Origin: Pelotomaculum sp. PtaB.Bin104 | Lineage (GTDB): Bacteria; Bacillota; Desulfotomaculia; Desulfotomaculales; Pelotomaculaceae | Reading direction: 5' to 3' | DNA length: 64,000 nucleotides | NCBI GenBank assembly: GCA_002067205.1 | Contig: MVQL01000178.1 | Span: forward strand, 1 to 64,000 | Shown: piece by piece, positions 1 to 6,412 of the stretch | How the letters are laid out: each line of letters begins with the position of its first letter | How positions within the stretch are numbered: the stretch's first letter is position 1 | Notes under the pieces: generated by a model | What the model saw: only the letters and a program-made list of their open reading frames with translations | Told to the model about the DNA's origin: nothing | Database searches by the model: none | Program-made: the position numbers and the translations under genes

Positions 1-245
1 GACATCTCAACTGATCATCGGTTATTGCCTCAATTCTCCTGCGGGCCTACCTCTGATATCTTACGTTTCTAGACATTTTTTTAGGAGTAAATAAAAAATA
101 AATCGAAAAGTATAACCTATATGCAAATTTTTAAGAAAATTTTTCAAGAAAAAACCGATTACAATATACATGCTGGTGAAGCCTATGTAGCAGATTTACC
201 TCATATTGAATATTATTTATCAAAATTTAAAAAGGAGGTAAAAAG

Positions 246-1022
246 ATGCCACAGAACATACCAGAAAAATGTATACAACCAGATATATCCTTTTTTAAAA
301 ACAGTACAAAGGGAGAATGTACCAATACTCCTGTTTGGCCAGCTCCGATAACAACTGGTGTTATAGCTAAAATACCGATTTTACTTGCTGAATTGACTGT
401 ACAGATTAATGTTGATTCAACATTCACATTGCCAGAACCAGCTTATGAGGTTAAGCAAATTAAAAAGAGACTGAAAGTTACCCAATGTATTATTGCACAA
501 AATACTAATAAGTTATTTTTAAAAGGATTTGTCCGCAAAAATATCGATTATTCGACACGCACTAGTTCAAATCTAGAAGTATTCTGCGGAGATATTCGTC
601 ATTGCACCGTTGATATACCTTGGTCATGCGTAACGCCTATTGTTTATAATGTTCACACTCCGGAGCCAGTTATCTTCAATACGACTGATCAGTATCAGTA
701 TCTAAGAACCGGAAAACTTGGCCCCGAATTTGCGGAAAAGGATCTTTTAGAATCTGGAGATTTTACTAAATTTAATCAGGTAAGCACTGAATTCTTTAAT
801 GAATTGCCGTTTTGTGAAATAATCAGTGCTACTATCACAGAGTTTGATGAGTTTCTTGGCCGTAAGCAACCATGCGGTGTAAAGGTTCCCTTTGAAGAAT
901 TTGAATTCAAAACGATCGAAGAAAAAATGGTAATTGATCTTACTATTAAAGTATTACAGAAAAGTCAGGTGACAGTTCCAGCTATTAAACACAAGCACAA
1001 GCACAGGCACGAAGAATGTTAA
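246..1022 (+). CDS. Spore coat/exosporium-like protein (CsxC/DUF3794-like)
   Basis: The 258-aa product has no signal peptide or membrane segment. It contains a stretch around residues 75-110 (VTQCIIAQNTNKLFLKGFVR and the following KNIDYST) of the kind found in DUF3794/SipL-type spore morphogenesis proteins and clostridial CsxC-like coat proteins. The tail is rich in His and Lys (HKHKHKHRH) and ends in Cys. The ATG is preceded by a strong AAGGAGG eight bases upstream. The gene stands alone and is followed by a terminator-like hairpin. Family assignment rests on remembered motif similarity only; a structural role in the spore coat or exosporium is inferred. The coding sequence is clearly more AT-rich than the genes around 2-10 kb. 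Confidence 0.55.
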   Translation: MPQNIPEKCIQPDISFFKNSTKGECTNTPVWPAPITTGVIAKIPILLAELTVQINVDSTFTLPEPAYEVKQIKKRLKVTQCIIAQNTNKLFLKGFVRKNIDYSTRTSSNLEVFCGDIRHCTVDIPWSCVTPIVYNVHTPEPVIFNTTDQYQYLRTGKLGPEFAEKDLLESGDFTKFNQVSTEFFNELPFCEIISATITEFDEFLGRKQPCGVKVPFEEFEFKTIEEKMVIDLTIKVLQKSQVTVPAIKHKHKHRHEEC

Positions 1023-1096
1023 GTATTCTGTATTTTAGTTGGTTAAAGGGTTAAAGAATTAAAATTAACTTTTACTTTTCTTCTAACTATTGGTAA

Positions 1097-1131
1097 CAAA
1101 AACTCCGGGACAATTCCCGGATAAGTTTTTG
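1097..1131 (+). terminator. Hairpin terminator after the spore-coat-like gene
   Basis: An inverted repeat, CCGGGA-CAA-TTCCCGG, is extended by AAAAACT/AGTTTTT arms and lies 75 bases past the stop of the preceding gene. The flanking A and T runs would let it work in both directions. Confidence 0.6.
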
Positions 1132-1161
1132 TAAATGGAAATTTATTCTTAAATTTGGTTA

Positions 1162-1277
1162 TACAATAAATGGCTCTTAACCGCTAGGAGGTGGCAACGC
1201 TAAAGAGCGACCTGATCGCCTGCGGGGTTCTGCCGGAATAAAGGGTGACTTAATAGATCACCTTTTATTCTTTTTTA
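1162..1277 (+). ncRNA. Unidentified short RNA-like element ending in an intrinsic terminator
   Basis: A near-perfect 13-bp inverted repeat (1236-1248 with 1258-1270) followed by a T6 tract is a strong rho-independent terminator on the plus strand. Upstream, 1170-1205 can fold through CTCTT/AAGAG arms around a GC-rich loop that contains AGGAGG. No open gene lies between this and the previous terminator, so a short transcript, leader or decayed gene end must be there. It matches no riboswitch consensus I can recall. One reading frame spells a short protein-like string (GTG at 1192, TAA after CCG GAA), so a decayed CDS end is the alternative. Confidence 0.35.
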
Positions 1278-1288
1278 TCAACTTCTGA

Positions 1289-1455
1289 CGCTACACCGGT
1301 AACCACCGCGGGCCCTATGAAGGCTGGCTGATGACCACCAAGGCCGTCCGCACCACCGTTCCAAAACCCTGCCGGGCTTAAACAACTTCTACATGGCCGG
1401 ACAGTGTTTCGAGCCAGGCGGCGGCATCCCGCCGGCCCAATTCTTCTCACGTGAA
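1289..1455 (+). pseudogene. C-terminal remnant of a phytoene-desaturase-type FAD oxidoreductase
   Basis: Translation from 1289 gives RYTGNHRGPYEGWLMTTK, then after one missing base in the A-run near 1366 it continues as TLPGLNNFYMAGQ and EPGGGIPPA. Both pieces, in this order, are the conserved C-terminal region of phytoene dehydrogenase/CrtI-like NAD(P)/FAD oxidoreductases (the final FAD-binding segment). A TGA lies directly before the first residue and the rest of the roughly 500-aa protein is absent. This is therefore a truncated, frameshifted stub left by deletion or rearrangement. It runs convergently into the glutaredoxin-like gene. Confidence 0.75.
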
Positions 1456-1475
1456 CTGTCCAAGTTGGACAGTTC
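1453..1475. terminator. Perfect 23-bp palindrome between convergent genes
   Basis: GAACTGTCCAA-G-TTGGACAGTTC is a perfect dyad with an 11-bp stem. On the minus strand it begins within the UGA stop codon of the glutaredoxin-like gene. It has no clear U-tract on either side, so termination is a guess; it could equally be a protein-binding site or an mRNA-stabilising stem. Confidence 0.4.
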
Positions 1476-1815
1476 ATCGCGGAGTCACCTCAAAAGTGTG
1501 CTTACAATTTGGACAAGTAACCTTGAGCGTGCCCTTATCGATAGGCACACGCATTTTTGTGCGGCACTTTTCACATTCGATGAGACGGTGGTCGACGAGC
1601 TTAAGGATTTTAGCCGGATCAAAGCCGACTACGATATCATCACCAATCAGAAAAGCCGGCACACCCCTCACATTTCTTTTTATTAATTCGGACCGGGCCT
1701 GTTCATCAACGTTAATATCCTTTTCCACAAAGTGGATCTTGTGCTGCGAAAGAAAATCTTTCGCCGTCGTACAGTGCGGTCAGGTTTTCGTTGTAAACAT
1801 AATGACATCCTTCAT
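1474..1815 (-). CDS. Glutaredoxin-like protein with putative selenocysteine (UxxC) and zinc ribbon
   Basis: An ATG at 1815-1813 is preceded by CGGAGGTAA and opens a frame that starts MKDVIMFTTKT, then UGA (1782-1780), then PHCTTAKDFL. It stays open to 1474. The UGA falls exactly on the first Cys of the glutaredoxin CPxC motif, giving T-Sec-P-H-C. A cis-Pro (RGVPAFL, about residues 50-56) and a GFDP segment are standard for the fold. Residues 80-108 add a CxxC...CxxC zinc ribbon (ECEKC, CPNC). A stem of seven base pairs (1764-1746 on the message) starts 15 nt after the UGA, the right place for a bacterial SECIS. The full product would be 113 aa. The alternative is a TGC/TGT-to-TGA mutation, leaving an 84-aa fragment from an internal GTG. 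It is probably a thiol/disulfide or selenol redox protein; partner unknown. Confidence 0.75.
1746..1764 (-). promoter_or_regulatory. Candidate bacterial SECIS hairpin
   Basis: On the minus-strand message the sequence GCGAAAG-AUUUU-CUUUCGC forms a perfect 7-bp stem that begins 15 nt after the in-frame UGA at 1782-1780. Its loop lies about 22 nt after the UGA, within the 16-37 nt range described for bSECIS. If the last G-C pair opens, the loop starts with G, as the bSECIS rule asks. The fold is by eye only. Confidence 0.5.
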
Positions 1816-2071
1816 TAAAAATTACCTCCGTTTGTGATTTCTTACTGCAACACCTTGTTCTAATTTAGTACATGATAATTATCTCCCTGTCCCCTCGCAT
1901 CGGATAATACGTCTCTCAATAATCTGATACATGTGTCATCTGGCCGGCAAGCTGGAGGTAGTGACTATCGTGATCACTGGAACCAATTTCCCGCGTGGCA
2001 GTTTATTAAACGCAATAGGGCCTCTAACTCGCCGCAGTTGTTGCCTATATAACTACCTGCACGGCACAGGA

Positions 2072-2467
2072 CTAGTCGATTAACTCGATTAAAGTCCCAG
2101 CAAAGCCCTTGGGATGCATAAAGGCAAAGTTGCTATTCCGCCACCGGCGCGGCTTGTGATCAATCAGCGGAAAGCCCTTTTGCTCCAGCTCCGCCAGACC
2201 GGCCACCACGTCCGGCACCTTAAAGGAGATTAAGAAAACGCCCTCGCCGTTTTTCTCAATAAACTTAGCTACCTCGCTGTCCGGGCTGGTGGCCTCCATG
2301 ACCTCGAAGGCTACATCTCCGATCATAAAGCGGGCCACCTTGATTTTTTCATTTTCCTCGACGTAGTGGTCTATTGCCTCTAAATCAAAGGCCCTGGCGT
2401 ACGCCTCTTCCGCCTTTTTAACATCCTTGACGGCGATACAGATGTGGTCGATTTTTTCCAGCTTCAT
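2072..2467 (-). CDS. Methylmalonyl-CoA epimerase-like VOC-family protein
   Basis: This 131-aa protein has the vicinal-oxygen-chelate pattern: KIDHICIAVKDV at the N-terminus with metal-ligand His8, VAFEVME in the middle, and a second half ending in HPKGFAGTLIELI with the His and Glu ligands. Length matches methylmalonyl-CoA epimerase (Mce), which interconverts the (R) and (S) epimers of methylmalonyl-CoA in propionate metabolism. The start has GGGAGGAG upstream. It lies 190 bp downstream of an NDP-forming acyl-CoA synthetase on the same strand, which fits a CoA-thioester role. Other VOC enzymes (a lactoylglutathione-lyase type) cannot be excluded without a search, but the Mce-like signatures favour the epimerase. 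Confidence 0.75.
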   Translation of the reverse strand: MKLEKIDHICIAVKDVKKAEEAYARAFDLEAIDHYVEENEKIKVARFMIGDVAFEVMEATSPDSEVAKFIEKNGEGVFLISFKVPDVVAGLAELEQKGFPLIDHKPRRWRNSNFAFMHPKGFAGTLIELID

Positions 2468-2657
2468 ACTTCCACTCCTCCCATTTTATTTGCAGATTAT
2501 CAGGACCTCATTATTCCATTCACTATATTAATTAACAGAGGGCCGGCAAACAGGGCAATGATGGTGTATGATATTGGCTGTATCTACCATCACCCGTTAT
2601 AAGGTTACAAGAATTGCAACTATATCTGAAGTTTCCTCGGAGTTTACCTGCGCCTGC

Positions 2658-4763
2658 TCAACCCAGGATCACCCTGGCGTCCAGCGCGACCACCCGGTCA
2701 GGGTAGGCTATTAGCGGGTTCAGGTCCATTTCCGAAATGGATGGGTTCGCCAGCACCAGGTCTGACAAATTGGCCAGGCAACTGATCAGCAATTCCTGGT
2801 CCACGGCGGCTGCGCCCCTGGCCCCGGCTAGTATTTTGCTTATCTTCGTTTCTCCAATCATTTCCTTGATTTCTTCCCTGCTTAAGGGCGTAACGCGCAG
2901 GGATACGTCATCCAAGATCTCCGTGTAGATTCCCCCGGCGCCAAAGGCCAGCACCGGCCCAAACGCCGGGTCCCTTTTGCTGCCCAGCAATAGCTCCAGG
3001 CCCTGGGGCAGGTGCTCCTGGATCACCACCCCGTCCAGGCGGGCGTCAGGCAGTTTTTGGTTTATTGCCGTATACATGGCCGTAAAGGCCTCCTCCAGCT
3101 CGTGGGCGTTTTGGATGTTGAGCCGCACCCCGCCCACATCCGATTTATGGACGATGTCCGGACTCAAAATCTTCATCGTCACCGGGTAACCGATCTCCGC
3201 TGCCAGTGCTTTGGCCTCCACCAGGTCTGCCGCCTGTCCCCAGCTTGCGGTGGGAATGCCGTAGGAATCCACGAGGCTGAGGGCGTCGGCTTGAGACAGG
3301 TTGCCTGTTTTGCCGGCGAGCAGCGCGGCGGCCTGGCTTTGTCCCGGGTGAACAGCAGGCACTGCTGTCCGGTGGTCTTTATTTTTGATCTGATGGTGAT
3401 ATCGATACAGGCCGGCCAGTGCCCGGGCGGCGCGGTCCAGGGAAAAATAATACACCACCGTGTTTTCTTTTTCCAATTCCTCTTCATAATAGCGATAATA
3501 ATTGCCGCAGGAGGAAACAACTACGGGCTTATCCGGATACCTGCCGGCAATTCCCCTGATGACGCCGGTGACATCTAAAAAGTCCTCCTCCGGGGGCAAG
3601 AATGAGCCGGTCATGCAGATCACCGCATCTATCTCCGGGTCCTCCAGGTAGGCCTCCAGGATGCGGCGGTAGCTGTTCTGGTAGCCGTTAATATAGCTGG
3701 TCGGCCACATATCCATCGGATTGGAGCAGTGGGCCCACGAGGGGAACAGCTCCTCAAGCTGATCAAAGGTGGCCTGGCTGGGAGTAGCGATTTCCAGGCC
3801 CAGCCTGGTACAGGCATCCACAGCCATTACCCCGGCGCCGCCGGAAATGGAAACCACCCCGATCCGTTTGCCCTTAATCCCGTTAAAGGTACAAAATGCC
3901 TTATTCAGGTCGCCCAATTCTTCGATGTCCGCCGCCCGGATCACGCCGGACTGCTTGAAGGCGGCCTCAAAAACCCTGTCCTCACCGGACAAAGAGCCGG
4001 TATGGGAGCTCGCCGCCAGTGAGCCGGCGGGGCTGGAGCCGGTCTTATAAATAATCACCGGCATTAGTGCCACGGCATCTTTGGCTGCCTCCATGAACCT
4101 GGTGCCGCCGTGCGGCAGGCTTTCCATGTGGATATTGATTACCTTGAGGTTGGGGTCCCGCGCCAAATATCCGAGCACATCGGTGACGCTGATATCGGCG
4201 GTGTTGCCGGAATCGACAATTATGCCGATGCCGGTGCACAGCTGGGAGGCTCCTAAATAGAAGGTGCCCGTTTGGCAGGTTATCCCGATTGGCTTAACAG
4301 GGTTGGCAAAGTCAATGAACGAGGTGCAGAAATTATGATAGTTGTTAACAATACCCAGTGTGTTTGGCCCTAATATCCTGGTCTTGCTTTTAGCCGCTAA
4401 ATCAAAGAGCTCTTGCTGCATCTTAAAGCCTGCCTCATCCCCGTCGAAAAAGCCCTGGGCGGTGATGATCACAACCTCGACCCCTTTGTCGGCACATTGG
4501 CTGAAGAGCTCAATCACCGCTCTGCGCGGCGCGCAAATAACCGCCAGATCCGGTATTTCCGGCACCTCCTGCAGGGAGGTGTAGGTGCGGCGCCCTAAAA
4601 GTTCTCCTCCCTTCCGGTTGACCGGGTAGATCCGCCCCTGGTAGCCCCTTTTGAGCAAAACCTCCAGCGGGCTGTTGCTTCCCCGTCCGGTCCGGCTGGT
4701 CACGCCCACTAGCGCGACCGACTCCGGCTCGGTCAACTTTTTGTAAATACTTTCCGGCAGCAT
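2658..4763 (-). CDS. Acyl-CoA synthetase (NDP-forming), fused alpha-beta acetate-CoA ligase type
   Basis: The 701-aa product is the fused form of ADP-forming acetyl/acyl-CoA synthetase. It has an N-terminal CoA-binding Rossmann domain (about residues 10-135, with VALVGVTSRTGRGS), succinyl-CoA-ligase-like domains (about 150-450) carrying the phospho-His loop SSHTGSLSG near residue 255, and an ATP-grasp domain (about 480-700, with VTMKILSPDIVHKSDVGGV and LLGSKRDPAFGPVLAFGAGG). It links acyl-CoA cleavage to ATP synthesis, or activates acids at the cost of ATP. Length is normal. Start MLPESIYKK follows AAAGGAGGT. A terminator hairpin about 80 bases upstream of the start may attenuate it or close the upstream unit. 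Substrate is unknown; acetate, propionate or another short acid is possible. Confidence 0.9.
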   Translation of the reverse strand: MLPESIYKKLTEPESVALVGVTSRTGRGSNSPLEVLLKRGYQGRIYPVNRKGGELLGRRTYTSLQEVPEIPDLAVICAPRRAVIELFSQCADKGVEVVIITAQGFFDGDEAGFKMQQELFDLAAKSKTRILGPNTLGIVNNYHNFCTSFIDFANPVKPIGITCQTGTFYLGASQLCTGIGIIVDSGNTADISVTDVLGYLARDPNLKVINIHMESLPHGGTRFMEAAKDAVALMPVIIYKTGSSPAGSLAASSHTGSLSGEDRVFEAAFKQSGVIRAADIEELGDLNKAFCTFNGIKGKRIGVVSISGGAGVMAVDACTRLGLEIATPSQATFDQLEELFPSWAHCSNPMDMWPTSYINGYQNSYRRILEAYLEDPEIDAVICMTGSFLPPEEDFLDVTGVIRGIAGRYPDKPVVVSSCGNYYRYYEEELEKENTVVYYFSLDRAARALAGLYRYHHQIKNKDHRTAVPAVHPGQSQAAALLAGKTGNLSQADALSLVDSYGIPTASWGQAADLVEAKALAAEIGYPVTMKILSPDIVHKSDVGGVRLNIQNAHELEEAFTAMYTAINQKLPDARLDGVVIQEHLPQGLELLLGSKRDPAFGPVLAFGAGGIYTEILDDVSLRVTPLSREEIKEMIGETKISKILAGARGAAAVDQELLISCLANLSDLVLANPSISEMDLNPLIAYPDRVVALDARVILG

Positions 4764-4840
4764 TCAAGAGGACCTCCTTTAATGGTTGATGAGGCCGGGG
4801 AACCCATTTCAGTTCAGCTGCTGGTTTACCCTACCCAATA

Positions 4841-4879
4841 AAAAACACAACCCTTCTCTTATAAGCTAGGGGTTATGTT
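4841..4879 (-). terminator. Intrinsic terminator in the leader of the acyl-CoA synthetase gene
   Basis: On the minus strand, ACATAACCCC and GGGTTGTGT pair around a 15-nt loop and are followed by a T6 tract. It lies upstream of the synthetase start, so it either ends read-through from the region above or acts as an attenuator. No riboswitch core is recognisable above it. Confidence 0.65.
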
Positions 4880-4989
4880 ATTGAACATACATTAACGTCC
4901 CTGCGATAGCTATCCCCTCTATCCATATTGACATAGTACTTCTATATTTCCAGGAATATTCCTGCGATTCTAAAAAAAATAACTATTAA

Positions 4990-5245
4990 ATTTATTTTTA
5001 GCCGTCGGCAGTAAGCTAGGATGAGCGCAAGTGGGTTCGGGTAAGCACAGGTAGCCTGGATGAGCGCGGGGGCCCATTAACGGATAGCGCCTCAAACCAG
5101 GTAAAACTTGCGGACCCGACGGGTCACGCTGCCGGTCAGTGTCGTTTTCAGTGCCGGTTAGCGTTAGAGCTAGGTTAGAGCAGTTCGCAGTGCCGGGTTC
5201 ACGCTGCGGTTAGTGCCGGGGGCTTGCTCCAGTCAGCGCCTCCTC
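4990..5245. repeat. GC-rich gene-free stretch with degenerate short repeats
   Basis: No frame here looks coding. The stretch repeats several words: GGATGAGCGC near 5019 and 5069, CACGCTGC(C)GGT near 5129 and 5201, and AGTGCCGG four times between 5150 and 5220. The spacing is irregular, about 40-50 bases between related blocks, suggesting a decayed tandem repeat. It lies between the terminator of the GIY-YIG unit and the synthetase leader. No RNA family or mobile-element end was recognised. Confidence 0.4.
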
Positions 5246-5249
5246 CAAT

Positions 5250-5285
5250 AAGAAAAGACGCAACTGAAGTTACTCGTTGCGTCTC
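5250..5285 (-). terminator. Rho-independent terminator of the DUF6530-like/GIY-YIG unit
   Basis: The minus strand reads GACGCAAC, an 11-nt loop, GTTGCGTC, then TTTTCTT. It lies 25 bases past the GIY-YIG stop. Confidence 0.8.
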
Positions 5286-5310
5286 CTAAACCATGATTAA
5301 ATCCATGCAA

Positions 5311-5667
5311 TTATAATCTTTTCTTATAAAACTCCATATTTTCCTTAACCAGTTTTTCTTCCCAAAGCATTTGCAGCACAGCCAGCTCTTCCGTGTAGTC
5401 GTTTTTCGCCTCATCCTTATCATATTCAAGAGTTTCAAGAATTTCCAGGGTAAAACTATTAGCGCCAAATTCATTCCATTCCTTTTGCAGCTCCCGGTTA
5501 GGGTGAAACCCCCCGCCGAGCCGGGCCAGGGCGCCGTTCATCACGCCCCGCAAGTCCTGGGTGGCTTGAATATAGCACTTGTTATTTGCTTTTGAGCGGA
5601 TGATAAAGATGCCCATCTGTGGCTTCATTAGCTTATACTGCTGCTTTAATTCCTTTTTTCTGTCCAC
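5311..5667 (-). CDS. GIY-YIG nuclease-family protein
   Basis: The 118-aa product has a GIY-YIG-like core: MGIFIIRSK, then NNKCYIQATQDLRG, with GIF replacing GIY and YIQ replacing YIG. A later Asn-Arg-Glu-Leu segment and a Glu-rich C-terminal half follow. The deviations at both signature motifs make catalytic activity uncertain. The GTG start overlaps its own AGAGGTG and sits 3 nt after the stop of the upstream gene, so translation is probably coupled. It forms a two-gene unit with the DUF6530-like protein and ends at a strong terminator. GIY-YIG nucleases act in repair, recombination and mobile elements; its role here is unknown. Confidence 0.7.
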   Translation of the reverse strand: MDRKKELKQQYKLMKPQMGIFIIRSKANNKCYIQATQDLRGVMNGALARLGGGFHPNRELQKEWNEFGANSFTLEILETLEYDKDEAKNDYTEELAVLQMLWEEKLVKENMEFYKKRL

Positions 5668-5670
5668 CTC

Positions 5671-6150
5671 TTAGTACCCCATATCCTCTAATATTCTTGA
5701 CAAGGTGCGCAGGCGCTCACCAATCAGCTCATCGTCATTACTGAGGGCCTGGTTGAACAACTGAATGTCCTCATCAAGCTTTTCATTGTCGGTGCAAACA
5801 GCCACGTTCATGGCGTCACCCTGCAAGCCCACGCGATCAATCACCGGCTTCTCCGGGTCATATAATTTCTCATAGCGGTAGGCCTCCCGGAAGTGCTGTT
5901 TGGCCCGGCAAACCAGAATGGCTAGATCCAGCACCCGGTGCAGCGGCAATTCTTCGGATTGCCTGGACCACTTTTCCCCGGTGTGCCGCCAGACTTTTGC
6001 CGAAATGTCCACCTTGCCCCGGTCATTCCACTGGGCCAGTCCCAGCGAGAGGCCCTTAGCGTCTGATTTATAGGCGTACCGGCCATCCACATTCTCGTAG
6101 TTGTCTGACACAATCACCGGCTTATGCTTTAAAGTAGTCGGTATTTTCAT
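5671..6150 (-). CDS. Conserved hypothetical protein, DUF6530-like
   Basis: A soluble 159-aa protein begins MKIPTTLKHKPVIVSDNYE. I recall this N-terminus, together with KGLSLGLAQWNDRGKVD and ELPLHRVLDLAIL, from the DUF6530 family; function is not known. Two ATGs are available; the second (6150) is spaced correctly from GAGGGGG, so it is preferred over the one at 6156. It precedes a GIY-YIG-family gene with only 3 nt between them, suggesting co-expression. An AT-rich promoter region lies above it at 6160-6240. Family name is from memory and should be checked. Confidence 0.65.
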   Translation of the reverse strand: MKIPTTLKHKPVIVSDNYENVDGRYAYKSDAKGLSLGLAQWNDRGKVDISAKVWRHTGEKWSRQSEELPLHRVLDLAILVCRAKQHFREAYRYEKLYDPEKPVIDRVGLQGDAMNVAVCTDNEKLDEDIQLFNQALSNDDELIGERLRTLSRILEDMGY

Positions 6151-6412
6151 AAACATACCCCCTCGACAGTGTAGTAATTTAGTAAATTAGTAGTTAACTT
6201 AATTACTATAATAATATAGTCCTGTTAACGGGCCCTTGTCAAGTTGCACTGAAGAATAAATGTATGCTAAAGTAAAAAAACAACTGCGTCGAGGCTGGCG
6301 GGCCAAAAACGCAGTTAAGAATTATTAATCCGATCTTAATCATTTATCTTAGCGGATGATCCTGGTCGTCAAGGTACTAAATCCGGCTGACTGGTTTTCC
6401 ACCGCAACCGGG

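Noticed and set aside
121-351. 76-codon plus-strand frame ahead of the spore-coat-like gene
   Set aside because: No ribosome site, overlaps the stronger gene at 246 and has no motif.
3012-3578. 188-codon plus-strand frame
   Set aside because: Shadow of the acyl-CoA synthetase.
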